From Rubellimicrobium rubrum (GTDB taxonomy: Bacteria > Pseudomonadota > Alphaproteobacteria > Rhodobacterales > Rhodobacteraceae), in the NCBI RefSeq assembly GCF_006152115.1, contig NZ_VDFU01000001.1, positions 124,001 through 188,000 of the forward strand: a DNA stretch of 64,000 nt, read 5' to 3'. The notes beneath the pieces are model-generated. The model was not told where the DNA came from and did not search any database. It saw only the letters and a program-made list of their open reading frames with translations. Position numbers and translations under genes: made by a program. Below, piece by piece: positions 26,777 to 36,977 of this stretch. Each line of letters starts with the position of its first letter. The first letter of the stretch is position 1.

Positions 26777-27994
26777 GTGCTGTTCTGGATCATCGCCGGG
26801 ATGCTGTCCGTGGCTGTCGCAGCCCTTCTTGCGCGACCCCTGCTGGCTCCTGCGGCCCCCGGCGCCGAGACGTCGCCGGAGCAGGCCATCTACCGCGACC
26901 AGTTGGCCGAGGTGGATCGCGACCTCGCCCGCGGCGTCATTCGCCCCGAGGAAGCCGAGCGCGCCCGCACCGAGATCGCTCGCCGGCTCCTGGCGGCGGA
27001 CCGGGCAGGCCCCGCGCGTTTGCGCGAGGCGCCACGCAGCGCAGCGCTGGCCGCCGTCGTGGCGATCGGGCTGTTCGCCGTGATGGGAAGCCTTCTCGTC
27101 TACAGCGTGCTGGGTCAGCCCGGTGCCTCCGACCTGCCTCGGGCCGCTCGGGTGGCCGAAGCGACCAGAGCCCTCGAGACCCGGCCGTCCCAGGCCGAGG
27201 CCGAAGCGCGCTTCGCGGAACTGGCTCCCGCTGCCGTGCCCCAGGTCCCGGCCGAGGAGCTGGCCCTTATCGAGGAGCTTCGCCGCGTGGTCCCGACCCG
27301 GCCCGACGAGCCCGAAGGCTGGGCGCTGCTCGCCCGGAACGAGGCACGGATCGGCAACTTCGCGGCCGCAGCCCAGGCCCAGCAGAACCTGGTGCACCTT
27401 CGGGGCGACTCGGCCACAGCCGAGGACGTGGCGACGCTGGTCGATTACCTCGTCGAAGCGACAGGCGGGATCTTCGTCTCGCCCGAAGCGGAAGCCGCCC
27501 TGGACCGCCTCGCTGCGATCGACCCTCAAAGCATGGTGCTCCGCTACTATGCGGGGCTGCTTTACGCGAGCACGGGGCGGCCGGACCTCGCCTTCCCATT
27601 ATGGCGGGCCGTGGTCGAGAACGGGCCGCCCGACGACTTCCGCCGCTTCCGCGCCGAAGCACAGATCGAACAGATGGCCTGGCTCGCGGGGGTGGACTAC
27701 ACCCTGCCCGCTCCCTCCGGCCCATCATCCGACGATATGGCCGCGGCTGCGGACATGGACCCCGAGGCGCAGCAGCAGATGATCCAAGGCATGGTCCAGG
27801 GGCTCCGCGAACGCCTGACGGCCGAAGGCGGCCCGGTCGAAGAATGGGTGCGGCTCGTCACCTCGCTCGCGGTCCTGGGCGACGAGGCCGGTGCGCGCGA
27901 CGCGCTGACGGAAGCCCGCCTGGCCTTTGAGGGTGACTCGGCCGCTTTGGTGGCGCTGGACGCGGCCGCAGGCCAGGCGGGGCTGGCCCCATGA
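26777..27994 (+). CDS. ccmI: Cytochrome c biogenesis protein CcmI
   Basis: 405 residues. Helix 1 is at the N-terminus ([22 protein letters not shown]), then [29 protein letters not shown], the CcmI signature leading to helix 2 (about 95-112), and a TPR-rich periplasmic domain that chaperones apocytochrome c to the CcmFH ligation complex. It starts with GTG after CGGGA. It is separate from the ccmABCDG block, as is usual in this group. Confidence 0.88.
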   Translation: MLFWIIAGMLSVAVAALLARPLLAPAAPGAETSPEQAIYRDQLAEVDRDLARGVIRPEEAERARTEIARRLLAADRAGPARLREAPRSAALAAVVAIGLFAVMGSLLVYSVLGQPGASDLPRAARVAEATRALETRPSQAEAEARFAELAPAAVPQVPAEELALIEELRRVVPTRPDEPEGWALLARNEARIGNFAAAAQAQQNLVHLRGDSATAEDVATLVDYLVEATGGIFVSPEAEAALDRLAAIDPQSMVLRYYAGLLYASTGRPDLAFPLWRAVVENGPPDDFRRFRAEAQIEQMAWLAGVDYTLPAPSGPSSDDMAAAADMDPEAQQQMIQGMVQGLRERLTAEGGPVEEWVRLVTSLAVLGDEAGARDALTEARLAFEGDSAALVALDAAAGQAGLAP

Positions 27995-28470
27995 TCCTTC
28001 CCGATGCGGAAGGGTTCCTGGCCGCACTCCCCCGACACGGCGCCATCGCAGGGCTCGACTTGGGCACAGTGACCATAGGCGTCGCCGTGTCGGACCTGCG
28101 CCGCCGCGTGGCAACCCCGACCGAGACGGTCCGGCGCAAGAAGTTCACCCTGGATGCCGCCCGGCTTCTGGAGATCGCAGCCGCGCGCGATCTCAGGGGA
28201 CTTGTCCTGGGCCTGCCGATGAACATGGACGGCAGCGAAGGGCCGCGCGCCCAGAGCACCCGTGCCTTTGCTCGTAACCTGGAGCGGCTGACCGACCTGC
28301 CCATCACCTTCTGGGACGAACGGCTGAGCACGGTCGCAGCCGAACGGGCGCTGATCGAGGCGGATACGTCCCGAAAACGTCGTGCCGAGATCATCGACCA
28401 TGTGGCGGCAGGGTTCATCCTGCAGGGGATGCTCGACCGGTTGGCCTATCTGGAGAATCGCGATGGATGA
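27991..28470 (+). CDS. ruvX: YqgF/RuvX-type pre-16S rRNA nuclease
   Basis: 159 residues with an RNase H-like fold. [15 protein letters not shown] at about 20-35, GLPMNMDG near 75, and [15 protein letters not shown] near 110 supply the conserved acidic residues of YqgF. The protein matures 16S rRNA 5' ends; an older suggestion is Holliday-junction resolution. The ATG overlaps the ccmI stop by 4 bases. Confidence 0.92.
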   Translation: MILPDAEGFLAALPRHGAIAGLDLGTVTIGVAVSDLRRRVATPTETVRRKKFTLDAARLLEIAAARDLRGLVLGLPMNMDGSEGPRAQSTRAFARNLERLTDLPITFWDERLSTVAAERALIEADTSRKRRAEIIDHVAAGFILQGMLDRLAYLENRDG

Positions 28471-28690
28471 TGTCTGGGCCCGCGCGGAGCCGCAGAGCCC
28501 CTGCAAGAAGGTCTGCGTGATCCATCCGGACTCGGGGCTCTGCGTTGGCTGCCTGCGCACCCGGAGCGAGATCGCGGCCTGGCCCAGCCTGTCACCCGAA
28601 GGCCGCGACGCCGTCTTGACCGAACTTCCTGCCCGCGAGGGGCTGCTCGTGCGGCGACGCGGCGGGCGCGCGGCACGGGTCGGCGGCTAG
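28463..28690 (+). CDS. DUF1289 small cysteine-rich protein
   Basis: 75 residues. [22 protein letters not shown] carries the C-x3-C...C-x2-C arrangement of DUF1289, followed by the family's [14 protein letters not shown]. It is a likely small metal-binding protein of unknown function. It overlaps the ruvX 3' end by 8 bases and ends in a basic tail ([13 protein letters not shown]). Confidence 0.85.
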   Translation: MDDVWARAEPQSPCKKVCVIHPDSGLCVGCLRTRSEIAAWPSLSPEGRDAVLTELPAREGLLVRRRGGRAARVGG

Positions 28691-28847
28691 CGACGCCCAA
28701 TTCTACGGGGTTTTGTGCCCTGGCGCCCGGTCACCTTGACGGCGCAGGTGCCGTGGCCGCATGGTTGCCACCGTCCGCGCAGCCGGTTACGCGGCGCGGC
28801 GACCTCATTCGGCCCTGAAGGGCCCTGGACGCCTCGGAGACGGGCTC

Positions 28848-29429
28848 ATGCTGCTGCTGATCGACAACTACGACAGCTTCACCTACAACCTCGTCCATTA
28901 CCTGGGCGAACTGGGCGCCGAGGTGGTCGTGCGCCGCAACGATGCGCTGGACGTCCAGCAAGCGATGGGCCTGCGTCCCGACGGCATCGTGCTGTCTCCT
29001 GGCCCCTGCGATCCCGCACAGGCCGGGATCTGCCTTCCCCTGATCGCCGCCGCCGCCGAGACGCGCACGCCGCTTCTGGGGGTGTGCCTGGGCCATCAGG
29101 CCATTGGCGAAGCCATGGGCGGGCGCGTGGTCCGCTGCCATGAAATCGTACATGGCAAGATGGGCACCATCCATCACAACGGCACCGGCGTATTCCGGGG
29201 TCTCCCTTCCCCCTTCCAGGCCACCCGCTATCACTCCCTGATCGTGGAGCGCGAGACGCTGCCCAAGAGCCTGGAGGTCACCGCTTGGCTTGAGGACGGA
29301 ACCATCATGGGCCTGCGCCATCGGACACTCCCCATCGAAGGCGTGCAGTTCCATCCCGAGAGCATCGCCTCCGAACATGGCCACGCCATGCTGCGCAATT
29401 TCCTGGACACCCTGCCGGTGACCGCATGA
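28848..29429 (+). CDS. trpG: Anthranilate synthase glutamine amidotransferase subunit
   Basis: 193 residues, class I glutamine amidotransferase. [18 protein letters not shown] is at the start, LSPGPCDP near 52, the catalytic Cys is in [11 protein letters not shown] near 80, and the His-Glu pair is in [11 protein letters not shown] near 170. It supplies ammonia to TrpE, and in some bacteria also to PabB. trpE is not in the window. The trpD start overlaps its stop by 4 bases. Confidence 0.93.
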   Translation: MLLLIDNYDSFTYNLVHYLGELGAEVVVRRNDALDVQQAMGLRPDGIVLSPGPCDPAQAGICLPLIAAAAETRTPLLGVCLGHQAIGEAMGGRVVRCHEIVHGKMGTIHHNGTGVFRGLPSPFQATRYHSLIVERETLPKSLEVTAWLEDGTIMGLRHRTLPIEGVQFHPESIASEHGHAMLRNFLDTLPVTA

Positions 29430-30445
29430 GCGACGCCCTCAAGCCGCTCATCGCGGCGGCGGCCGAGCGTTCCCTTTCCTCTGAGGAGGCCGAGCGGGCG
29501 TTCTCGATCCTGTTCGAGGGAGACGCCACACCTGCGCAGGTCGGCGGTTTCCTGATGACACTCCGTACCCGCGGCGAGACGGTCGAGGAGATCGCCGCGG
29601 CCGCAAGCCAGATGCGCGCGCGGTGCCATCGTGTCCGTGCGCCCGAGGGGGCCATCGACATCGTCGGCACCGGGGGGGACGGCAAGGGCACCCTGAACAT
29701 CTCCACCGCGACCGCCTTCGTCGTCGCTGGCGCCGGAGTGCCGGTGGCAAAGCACGGAAACCGCAACCTTTCGTCCAAATCGGGGGCGGCGGATGCCCTG
29801 ACGCAGATGGGCATCAACGTCATGGTGGGCCCCGCCGTGGTCGAAAAGGCGCTTTTTGAGGCCGGGATCGGGTTCATGATGGCGCCCATGCATCATCCGG
29901 CCATGAAGCACGTCATGCCCGCGCGGACCGAGCTTGGCACGCGGACGATCTTCAACATCTTGGGACCGCTCACCAATCCGGCGGGGGTCGCTCGGCAGCT
30001 GACCGGCACCTATGCGAACCATCTGTTGCGACCGATGGCGGAAACGCTGGGACGGCTCGGCTCGGAGAGGGCCTGGCTCGTCCACGGCAGTGACGGAACG
30101 GACGAGTTGTCGATCGCGGGACCGTCTCGGGTAGCCGATCTGAACCATGGCGCCGTCACGGAATACGAGATCCATCCCGAGGATGCGGGACTGACCCCTC
30201 ATCCCTTCGAGGCGATCCTGGGCGGCACGCCCGAGCACAACGCGGCTGCCTTCCGCGCGCTTCTGGACGGCGCCCCCGGCGCCTACCGCGATGCGGTTCT
30301 GCTCAACGCCGCCGCTGCGCTGGTCGTCGCCGGCCATGCCGCGAGCTTGCCAAAAGGGGTGGAATTCGCGCGCGAGAGCATCGACAGCGGTGAGGCCAAG
30401 CGTCGGGTAGAGCGACTGGCGGCCGTGAGCCCGCTTTCCGCCTGA
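29426..30445 (+). CDS. trpD: Anthranilate phosphoribosyltransferase
   Basis: 339 residues. [19 protein letters not shown] near 76-95 is the PRPP-binding glycine-rich loop, followed by [15 protein letters not shown] and later [17 protein letters not shown] and [14 protein letters not shown]. It makes phosphoribosylanthranilate in tryptophan synthesis. It is translationally coupled to trpG. Confidence 0.96.
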   Translation: MSDALKPLIAAAAERSLSSEEAERAFSILFEGDATPAQVGGFLMTLRTRGETVEEIAAAASQMRARCHRVRAPEGAIDIVGTGGDGKGTLNISTATAFVVAGAGVPVAKHGNRNLSSKSGAADALTQMGINVMVGPAVVEKALFEAGIGFMMAPMHHPAMKHVMPARTELGTRTIFNILGPLTNPAGVARQLTGTYANHLLRPMAETLGRLGSERAWLVHGSDGTDELSIAGPSRVADLNHGAVTEYEIHPEDAGLTPHPFEAILGGTPEHNAAAFRALLDGAPGAYRDAVLLNAAAALVVAGHAASLPKGVEFARESIDSGEAKRRVERLAAVSPLSA

Positions 30446-30523
30446 ACGGCAGGACAGACAGGACCGTGGGACCGAACTCCGGGTTCGGTGCGTTGGGCCG
30501 CTGACCCCGTACCGGAGCCCACA

Positions 30524-31225
30524 ATGGCCAGCCAACCCGATCTTTTCGCGCCCGCTACCTCGGCGGTGGAGGGGCAGTCCCCGGTCCCCCAAGCCTGGGA
30601 AGACCTGCCGTTCTTCGCCGACGACTGGCCTCGGATCTCCGACGCATTGTCCCGCGAAACCCGACCGGTGCTGCCAGCGCACGAACGTCGCTTTTACGCG
30701 CTGTCCCTGTGTCCGCCCGAAGCGGTCAAGGTCGTGATCCTGGGACAGGATCCCTACCCGACCCCCGGGCACGCCATGGGGCTCGCGTTTTCGGTGAACC
30801 CGGATGTGCGACCCCTACCCAAGTCGCTGGCCAACATCTTTCGCGAACTGAAGGATGACACCGGAGACAGCCTGCCCAACGGCGACCTGTCCGGATGGGC
30901 GCGTCAAGGGGTGCTTCTGCTCAACACGCATCTTTCGGTGCCAGCGGGCGTCATCGGGGGCCACGCCAAGCTTGGGTGGGAGCGGCTAACCGGGCAGGTC
31001 CTCGCGCGCGTGTCCGGTCGGCCAACCGCCTTCGTCCTTTGGGGCAAGCCCGCGCAAGGGATGGCACGGCACATTCAGCCGGACGGTCACCTGATCCTGG
31101 AAAGCGCCCATCCGTCGCCGCTGTCCGCCTCGCGCGGGTTTTTTGGCTCGCGCCCCTTCGGTCAGGTGAACGCCTGGCTCGCAGCCCATGGCGCGAGCCC
31201 GATCGATTGGGGCGCCCCGGCCTGA
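30524..31225 (+). CDS. ung: Uracil-DNA glycosylase (family 1)
   Basis: 233 residues. The water-activating loop [18 protein letters not shown] (Asp at about residue 76) and the minor-groove loop [14 protein letters not shown] define family 1 UNG. It removes uracil from DNA at the start of base-excision repair. Start ATG 30524 is chosen because the 12 upstream residues from the earlier GTG/ATG-type start are unlike the family. It sits between trpD and trpC on the same strand with gaps of 78 and 77 bases. Confidence 0.93.
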   Translation: MASQPDLFAPATSAVEGQSPVPQAWEDLPFFADDWPRISDALSRETRPVLPAHERRFYALSLCPPEAVKVVILGQDPYPTPGHAMGLAFSVNPDVRPLPKSLANIFRELKDDTGDSLPNGDLSGWARQGVLLLNTHLSVPAGVIGGHAKLGWERLTGQVLARVSGRPTAFVLWGKPAQGMARHIQPDGHLILESAHPSPLSASRGFFGSRPFGQVNAWLAAHGASPIDWGAPA

Positions 31226-31302
31226 GACTCCATAGCCCCAAGCCTAGGGCTTTCGTCCGCCCTGCGCTTTTCAAGGCAGCAAGCCGCCGCTATGTGTCGG
31301 GC

Positions 31303-32112
31303 ATGGACACTCTCGAGCGCATAAAAGCCTACAAGCTGGAGGAGATCGCCGCTCGTAAGGCCGCGACACCCTTGGCCGATCTCGAAGTCGAGGCGCGGGG
31401 CGCTCCGGCCCCTCGCGGTTTCGCCAAGGCGCTGAGTGAGGCCGCCCGCAAGGGCTATGGGCTCATCGCCGAAATCAAGAAGGCATCCCCTTCCAAGGGG
31501 CTGATCCGCGCGGACTTCGACCCCCCGGCCTTGGCCAAGGCCTATGCCGACGGCGGCGCGGCCTGCCTGTCGGTGCTGACAGACGGGCCGTCGTTCCAGG
31601 GCGCGGACTCGTATCTGGTCGCCGCTCGGGCGGCCGTGACCTTGCCGGTGCTGCGCAAGGACTTCCTCTACGATACTTGGCAGGTCACCGAGTCGCGCAG
31701 CCTTGGGGCCGACTGCATCCTTCTGATCATGGCAAGCCTGTCCGATACCCAGGCCGCCGAACTGGAGGCTGCGGCCCGGGACTGGGGCATGGATGTCCTG
31801 ATCGAGGTTCACGACCAAGAGGAGCTGGAACGGGCCTCGCTACTCAAGTCGCCCCTGATCGGCATCAACAACCGCGATCTCAAGACCTTCCAGGTGTCCC
31901 TGGACGTGACGCGCAAGCTGGCGCGCCTTGTTCCCGCCGACCGGCTCATCGTGGCTGAAAGCGGGCTTTCCACCCCTCAAGATCTCGCGGACTTGGCGCG
32001 CTATGGTGCCCGGGCCTTCCTTGTGGGTGAAAGCCTGATGCGTGAGGAAGATGTTGCCGCAGCAACCCGCAGGCTGCTCGCCACGCCCATGTCCGCGGCG
32101 GGGGGCCTGTGA
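31303..32112 (+). CDS. trpC: Indole-3-glycerol phosphate synthase
   Basis: 269 residues, TIM barrel. [20 protein letters not shown] near 57-76, [35 protein letters not shown] and [10 protein letters not shown] match the active-site strands of TrpC. The moaC GTG start overlaps its stop by 4 bases, so tryptophan and molybdenum-cofactor genes are coupled in one transcript. Confidence 0.96.
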   Translation: MDTLERIKAYKLEEIAARKAATPLADLEVEARGAPAPRGFAKALSEAARKGYGLIAEIKKASPSKGLIRADFDPPALAKAYADGGAACLSVLTDGPSFQGADSYLVAARAAVTLPVLRKDFLYDTWQVTESRSLGADCILLIMASLSDTQAAELEAAARDWGMDVLIEVHDQEELERASLLKSPLIGINNRDLKTFQVSLDVTRKLARLVPADRLIVAESGLSTPQDLADLARYGARAFLVGESLMREEDVAAATRRLLATPMSAAGGL

Positions 32113-32582
32113 GCCTCACTCATTTCGGGGAGGATGGGGCCGCCCGGATGGTGGACGTCTCGGGCAAGTCCGAGACCCATCGGGTCGCGGTGGCGGAGGG
32201 CACTTTGACGATGCAGGCCGCCACGCTGGCCCTGGTCAAGGAAGGCCGAGTCGGAAAGGGCGATGCTCTGGGCGTGGCTCGGATCGCGGGGATCATGGGG
32301 GCCAAGCGGACTTCGGACCTTATCCCCCTTTGCCATCCCTTGCCGCTGGCCCAGGTCGCCCTCGATCTTGATCCCGACGATGCCTTGCCCGGCGTCCGCA
32401 TCACGGCAACGGTCCGGACGACGGGTCGCACCGGCGTGGAGATGGAAGCGCTCACCGCCGTCTCAGTCGCGGCGCTGACGCTTTACGACATGCTCAAGGC
32501 GGCCGACAGAGCCATGGTGATCAGCGCGGTCCGTGTCCGCCTCAAGGAGGGCGGCAAGTCCGGCCGTTACGAGGCGCCATGA
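32109..32582 (+). CDS. moaC: Cyclic pyranopterin monophosphate synthase MoaC
   Basis: 157 residues. [17 protein letters not shown] near 70-86 and [24 protein letters not shown] are the MoaC active-site segments. With MoaA it converts GTP to cPMP, the first intermediate of molybdopterin. GTG start overlapping trpC; ATGA overlap with moeA. Confidence 0.95.
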   Translation: MSLTHFGEDGAARMVDVSGKSETHRVAVAEGTLTMQAATLALVKEGRVGKGDALGVARIAGIMGAKRTSDLIPLCHPLPLAQVALDLDPDDALPGVRITATVRTTGRTGVEMEALTAVSVAALTLYDMLKAADRAMVISAVRVRLKEGGKSGRYEAP

Positions 32583-33766
32583 TTTCGGTCGCCGAGGCGC
32601 TCGACCGGCTGTTCGCCTTGGTTCCGCCTCCTCAACAGGAAGAGGTGCCGCTCGTCCAGGCACACGGGCGCGTTCTTCTCCGCCCTGTGACGGCCCGGCG
32701 GAGCCAGCCTCCGTTTGCTGCCTCGGCGATGGACGGCTTTGCCCTGCGACGCGCGGATGCCAGTCCCGGAGCCCGGCTTCGCATCATAGGCGAGTCCGCC
32801 GCCGGCCACCGGTTTACTGGCCACATCAACCCAGGCGAGGCCACCCGCATCCTGACTGGCGCGCCGCTGCCCGACGGGGCCGACGCCGTGGTGATCCAGG
32901 AGGAGGTGACGCGCGAGGGCGACAGCATCGTCCTGTCCCCCACGGCCGTCGCTGCCCATGTCCGCCCCGAGGGCAACGACTTCGTTGCGGGAGCGACTCT
33001 TGCCGCGCCGCGCCTGCTGTTCCCCATGGATCTGGCGCTGATCGCGTCGTTCGGTCAGGCCAGCGCCGTCGTCGCGCGCCGTCCCGAAGTAGCGATTCTG
33101 TCCACCGGCGATGAACTCGTGATGCCAGGCGGGATGCCCAGCCCCGACCAGATCTTCGCCGCCAATGCCTTTGGCCTCCATGCTTTGCTGCGGGGCGCAG
33201 GTGCGCGGCCCCGCCTTCTTCCGGTCGCAGGCGACACGCCGGGAGCGTTGAGGCAAGCGCTCGCTCTCGCCGAAGATGCGGACTTGATCGTCACCATTGG
33301 CGGCGCGTCGGTCGGCGATCACGACCTTATCGCTCCGGTCGTGACGGGCATGGGCGCATCGCTTGACTTCCATCGGGTTGCCATGCGGCCGGGTAAGCCG
33401 CTTCTGGCAGGGCGGATGCCCCATGGTGCGGTGCTGCTGGGGCTGCCAGGGAACCCGGTGTCGGCCCTTGTGTGCGGAGTAATTTTTTTGCTCCCCGTCA
33501 TCCGCGCGATGCAGGGCCTTCCCGCTGCGCCCGCCCCGCGGGTACGTCGTCCCTTGGCGCGTCCCCTTGCAGCAGGCGGCCCGCGCGAGCACTACATGCG
33601 GGCCCGGCATGGTCCGGACGGCTCGGTCGAGGTGATGGACCGGCAGGACTCGTCGCTGCTCACGGTCTTGGCCGAAGCGGATTCTCTTGTGGTCCAAGTC
33701 GCCGGAGCACGACCTTTGCAGGTCGGCGACATGGCTGACGTCGTTCTTTTGCGCGGAACGACTTGA
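32579..33766 (+). CDS. moeA: Molybdopterin molybdenumtransferase MoeA
   Basis: 395 residues. [14 protein letters not shown] near 44 is the MoeA N-terminal signature, and GDELVMPGG then [23 protein letters not shown] and [11 protein letters not shown] mark the MogA/MoeA-type domain. It inserts molybdate into adenylylated molybdopterin. The perfect -35 hexamer TTGACA of the lexA promoter overlaps its stop codon. Confidence 0.95.
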   Translation: MISVAEALDRLFALVPPPQQEEVPLVQAHGRVLLRPVTARRSQPPFAASAMDGFALRRADASPGARLRIIGESAAGHRFTGHINPGEATRILTGAPLPDGADAVVIQEEVTREGDSIVLSPTAVAAHVRPEGNDFVAGATLAAPRLLFPMDLALIASFGQASAVVARRPEVAILSTGDELVMPGGMPSPDQIFAANAFGLHALLRGAGARPRLLPVAGDTPGALRQALALAEDADLIVTIGGASVGDHDLIAPVVTGMGASLDFHRVAMRPGKPLLAGRMPHGAVLLGLPGNPVSALVCGVIFLLPVIRAMQGLPAAPAPRVRRPLARPLAAGGPREHYMRARHGPDGSVEVMDRQDSSLLTVLAEADSLVVQVAGARPLQVGDMADVVLLRGTT

Positions 33767-33776
33767 CACAAAACGA

Positions 33777-33791
33777 GAACGACCCCAGAAC
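33777..33791 (+). promoter_or_regulatory. LexA-binding SOS box upstream of lexA
   Basis: GAAC-N7-GAAC, the reverse complement of the GTTC-N7-GTTC direct repeat known as the LexA box of Rhodobacterales and other alphaproteobacteria. It starts 9 bases after a perfect TTGACA at 33763-33768 and ends 30 bases before the lexA start, so bound LexA would cover the promoter. This supports autoregulation. Confidence 0.85.
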
Positions 33792-33820
33792 ATAGAGACA
33801 TCGCGCGTGGGGAACCGGAC

Positions 33821-34522
33821 ATGCTGACCAAGAAACAACTCGATCTGCTCGAGTTCATCGACCGGCGTGTGCAACGCGACGGCGTTCCCCCGTCCTTCGA
33901 CGAGATGAAGGAAGCGCTCGACCTCCGGTCGAAGTCCGGCATCCATCGCCTGATCACTGCCCTTGAGGAGAGGGGCTTCATTCGCCGCCTGCCGCATCGC
34001 GCTCGCGCCCTCGAAATCGTGCGCATGCCCGATGCTTTGGCGGAACGGTCAGGCCGGACGGGCTTCACGCCTCGGGTGATCCCGGGCGACCGGCCCAGCG
34101 CCGCTGCGCCTCGTGGCTCCCTGCCGGCCGACAGTGGGGGCTCGCGTGAGGTGCCCTTGATGGGCCGCATCGCCGCCGGTGTTCCGATCGCTGCCATCAG
34201 CGAGGTCGCGCGCCAGGTAGCCGTGCCTCAGGTCATGCTTTCGCCGGGTGGACATTACGCGTTGGAGGTCCGGGGGGACTCGATGCGCGACGCCGGGATC
34301 AACGACGGCGATGTGGTCGTGATCCGCGAAGCGACGACTGCCGACACGGGGGACATCGTCGTAGCCCTTGTGGACGGTCAGGAAGCAACCCTGAAGCGCT
34401 TCCGCCGTCAGAACGGGATGATCGCTCTCGAGGCCGCGAACCCGGCCTATGAGACACGCGTCTATCCTGACGATCGCGTAAAGGTGCAGGGCCGCCTCGT
34501 TGGCCTGATCCGCACCTACTGA
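33821..34522 (+). CDS. lexA: LexA repressor
   Basis: 233 residues. The winged-helix N-terminus begins [13 protein letters not shown] with recognition helix around [15 protein letters not shown] (alphaproteobacterial type). The self-cleavage site is Ala119-Gly120 in GRIAAGVP, and the catalytic dyad is Ser154 in RGDSMRDAG and Lys192 in ATLKRF. It represses SOS genes until RecA filaments trigger cleavage. A GAAC-N7-GAAC box precedes it. Confidence 0.96.
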   Translation: MLTKKQLDLLEFIDRRVQRDGVPPSFDEMKEALDLRSKSGIHRLITALEERGFIRRLPHRARALEIVRMPDALAERSGRTGFTPRVIPGDRPSAAAPRGSLPADSGGSREVPLMGRIAAGVPIAAISEVARQVAVPQVMLSPGGHYALEVRGDSMRDAGINDGDVVVIREATTADTGDIVVALVDGQEATLKRFRRQNGMIALEAANPAYETRVYPDDRVKVQGRLVGLIRTY

Positions 34523-34531
34523 GCGTCCGGT

Positions 34532-34551
34532 CCAGAGCCCAAGGGCTCTGG
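34532..34551 (+). terminator. Terminator hairpin after lexA
   Basis: Perfect 9-bp arms CCAGAGCCC and GGGCTCTGG separated by AA, 9 bases after the lexA stop, followed by CCAGTTTCC. The T-run is short, so strength is uncertain. Confidence 0.6.
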
Positions 34552-34586
34552 CCAGTTTCCATGAAGCCCTCGGGTGGGGGAAAAGG

Positions 34587-34772
34587 ATGGAACAAATGGT
34601 GAACCAGACAAATCATCGTCTCGTGGAAGACAATCCTGGAGAGAATGGGCCCGCTTGGCGGTCCATCGGCTCGCTGACCAGCGCTTGGGTCGCCCGGATT
34701 GAGGCGGAGCGGGAGAAGGACGCGCTGCTGGACGCGCACGCCTTCGTTCCCACGGCGTGGGCGGCCGAGTAG
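34587..34772 (+). CDS. Small hypothetical protein
   Basis: 61 residues: MEQMVNQTNHRLVEDNPGEN, then ARIEAEREKDALLDAHAFVPTAWAAE with a short helical stretch. It has a plausible ribosome-binding site (GGGGGAAAAGG just upstream), starts 35 bases after the lexA hairpin and shows GC-rich third positions. I recognise no family. An N-terminal extension or a non-coding assignment remains possible. Confidence 0.4.
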   Translation: MEQMVNQTNHRLVEDNPGENGPAWRSIGSLTSAWVARIEAEREKDALLDAHAFVPTAWAAE

Positions 34773-34865
34773 GCGGCCTACTTACGGCCTTCTCTCCGGT
34801 CCGGAGGACCCTGCCTCCAGCGGTCGTGCTGTGCCTCGCCTATGCAGGCGTGGCGACCATGGGCT

Positions 34866-35651
34866 TCAGCCGACCAGCAGGGACTCGGCTCCGTCGATCC
34901 AGACCGGTGTGCCGGTGATGTGGCGAGCGCGATCGGATAGAAGGAACGCCACGAGTTCGGCGACCTCGTCGGCTGTCCCCGGCTCTCCATCGGTCAGCGG
35001 GATCTCGCCTTCGGGATACTCGACCGGCTCCTCGGCGACCTCCTGGCTTCGGTGGGTGGTGCTCTGATCGATCGCCGTTTCTATGGCGCCGGGGCAGACG
35101 ACGTTTACCCGGATGCGGAACTTGGCCAGCTCCAGCGCTAGCATCTGGGTCATCGCGACCTGCGCAGCCTTGGTGCTGCTATACGCGGTCGCTCCGGCAT
35201 TCGAGAAGATCCGCGTCCCGTTCACAGAGGCGGTGATGACCACAGCCCCTCCTCCAGCTTTCTTGAGGTGCGGAACCCCATAATGCAGGGTGAGGTAGGT
35301 GCCGCGAAGGTTGGTGGCGATGGTGCGGTCCCATTCCTCGGGCGTGATCTCGTCGATGGGGGCCCAGACTCCGTTGATCCCGGCGTTGGCGAACAGGTAG
35401 TCCAGCCGCCCGAACTGCTGGACCAGGGCTGCGGTGGCGGCTTCCATGTCCCGCTCCGACGCCACATCGGCGATAAGAGGGAACGCCGTCCCACCTGTTC
35501 GGGCGACCTCTGACACGACCTCATCCACCTTGTCCTTGCCGTGTCCCAACACCCCTACCAAGCAACCCTCTGAAGCCAACCGCAAGACGGTCGCGCGTCC
35601 GATCCCGGAGCTTCCCCCGGTCACCAAAGCGACTTTACCCTCGAATTCCAT
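34866..35651 (-). CDS. SDR-family oxidoreductase
   Basis: 261 residues of a classical short-chain dehydrogenase. TGGSSGIGRA (about 10-19) binds NAD(P), NAG appears as FANAGINGVW, Ser in TASVNGTRI and the catalytic Y-x3-K is AYSSTKAAQVAM. The substrate is unknown. ATG 35651 has GGGAGAAACGG just upstream; a 9-residue longer form is unlikely. It stands alone between lexA and selU. Confidence 0.88.
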   Translation of the reverse strand: MEFEGKVALVTGGSSGIGRATVLRLASEGCLVGVLGHGKDKVDEVVSEVARTGGTAFPLIADVASERDMEAATAALVQQFGRLDYLFANAGINGVWAPIDEITPEEWDRTIATNLRGTYLTLHYGVPHLKKAGGGAVVITASVNGTRIFSNAGATAYSSTKAAQVAMTQMLALELAKFRIRVNVVCPGAIETAIDQSTTHRSQEVAEEPVEYPEGEIPLTDGEPGTADEVAELVAFLLSDRARHITGTPVWIDGAESLLVG

Positions 35652-35854
35652 CCGTTTCTCCCGATGCGAGCCGGCCACGACCTCGATGCTGCGGACCGGT
35701 CGGACCGGTCAGGTCCGTGGCCGCGCGGATCGTGGCGATCCGATCTCCAACACCGAACCGATCGCAAGGTTCGGCGAGCCGTGGGATTTTAGTTCCAATC
35801 GCGCTGGCTGCTGCTGACACGCGTCCCGACCCGCTGCCACCTGCGCCTGTCGGA

Positions 35855-36907
35855 TTAGCCGGCTGTGACCGCAGCAGCGATCCTCTCGGCCGCGCGCTCG
35901 AGGTCCGGACCTGTCAGCGGACCGACATCGACCGTCTGGAGCACCGCGACCGGATGGCGCGAGCGGCTGCGCCGATAAGCGGGGTCGTAGTGGTCCGTCA
36001 TCAGCGCGGCGGCCAGTTCGTCGAACCGTCCATCCCGCAGGAGCGCGACCCAGCGGTCCACGGTGGCACGCCCTCTCAGCGGGACCAGTTGATGCAGCAA
36101 CGGCTCGAGCCGGTCGCGGTCGAATGCGAGGTCGGAATAGGCTTGGGCGAGATAACGGGCGCGACCATCGAGGGTGGCCGTGATCTCGATGCGGGGGGCG
36201 GCCTGCATCGCCGACCAGAGCGCTGGCGGAAGCGAGAGGGCCCCCACCTTGCTGCTTTCCGCCTCGGCCAGCACGGGACGCGCGGGATCGAGCGCCGCGA
36301 GCTGGGCCACCAAGGCCGTCTCGAAAGCCTTTTGCCCCGGCTGGCCGCCGGGCTGACCGCCGAGCAGCGACCCGCGGTGCCGTGCCAGCCCTTCCAGGTC
36401 CAGAACCTGCACGCCGAGCTTGGCCAGTCGGTGCAGCAACTCGGTCTTGGCGGTCCCGGTCAGCCCATCGAGCAGGATCAGACGGTGCGGCAGGGTTTCC
36501 TCGTAAAGGGTCCGCTGCACGAGCCTGCGCCAGCTGCGATAGCCGCCCTCCACCTGCTCGGCCCGCCAGCCAATCTGTCCCAGGATCGTCGTGAAGCTGC
36601 CCGAGCGCTGGCCCCCGCGCCAGCAGTAGACCAAGGGCCGCCAGGATCCGCCCTTGTCGGCCAGCGGCCCTTCGATATGGGCGGCGGCATTGCGGGCGAC
36701 CAGCGCGGCGCCAAGCTTGCGGGCCCGGAACGGGCTGTCCTGGACATAGATCGTGCCGACCCGGGCCCGCTCGTCATCCGACAACACCGGCAGGGACACC
36801 GCTCCGGGAACGTGATCCTCGGCGTATTCGGAAGGGCTGCGCACATCGATCACGGCGTCGAAGCCATGGGCGAGGAACTCCGAAACAGATGCAAAGGCAC
36901 GGGGCAT
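35855..36907 (-). CDS. selU: tRNA 2-selenouridine synthase (SelU/MnmH)
   Basis: 350 residues. An N-terminal rhodanese domain has its catalytic Cys95 in YCWRGGQRSGS, and a P-loop domain has GLTGTAKTELL (about 148-157). The enzyme replaces sulfur with selenium at the wobble 2-thiouridine of tRNA-Lys, -Glu and -Gln, using selenophosphate, via a geranylated intermediate. It lies 70 bases after selD on the same strand, which supplies the donor. Confidence 0.92.
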   Translation of the reverse strand: MPRAFASVSEFLAHGFDAVIDVRSPSEYAEDHVPGAVSLPVLSDDERARVGTIYVQDSPFRARKLGAALVARNAAAHIEGPLADKGGSWRPLVYCWRGGQRSGSFTTILGQIGWRAEQVEGGYRSWRRLVQRTLYEETLPHRLILLDGLTGTAKTELLHRLAKLGVQVLDLEGLARHRGSLLGGQPGGQPGQKAFETALVAQLAALDPARPVLAEAESSKVGALSLPPALWSAMQAAPRIEITATLDGRARYLAQAYSDLAFDRDRLEPLLHQLVPLRGRATVDRWVALLRDGRFDELAAALMTDHYDPAYRRSRSRHPVAVLQTVDVGPLTGPDLERAAERIAAAVTAG

Positions 36908-36977
36908 GGGGGCTCCTATCGTGGCCTAGGGGAACACGGAAGGGCCGGACCAGCCCACCCAACCGACGCCAGCGGCC

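Noticed and set aside
28691-28847. Tryptophan attenuator before trpG
   Set aside because: No short leader with adjacent Trp codons and no competing hairpins with a T-run in the 157-base gap.
35694-35720. Direct repeat GGACCGGTC twice between the SDR and selU genes
   Set aside because: Two short copies only, no further units and no regulator nearby to link it to.
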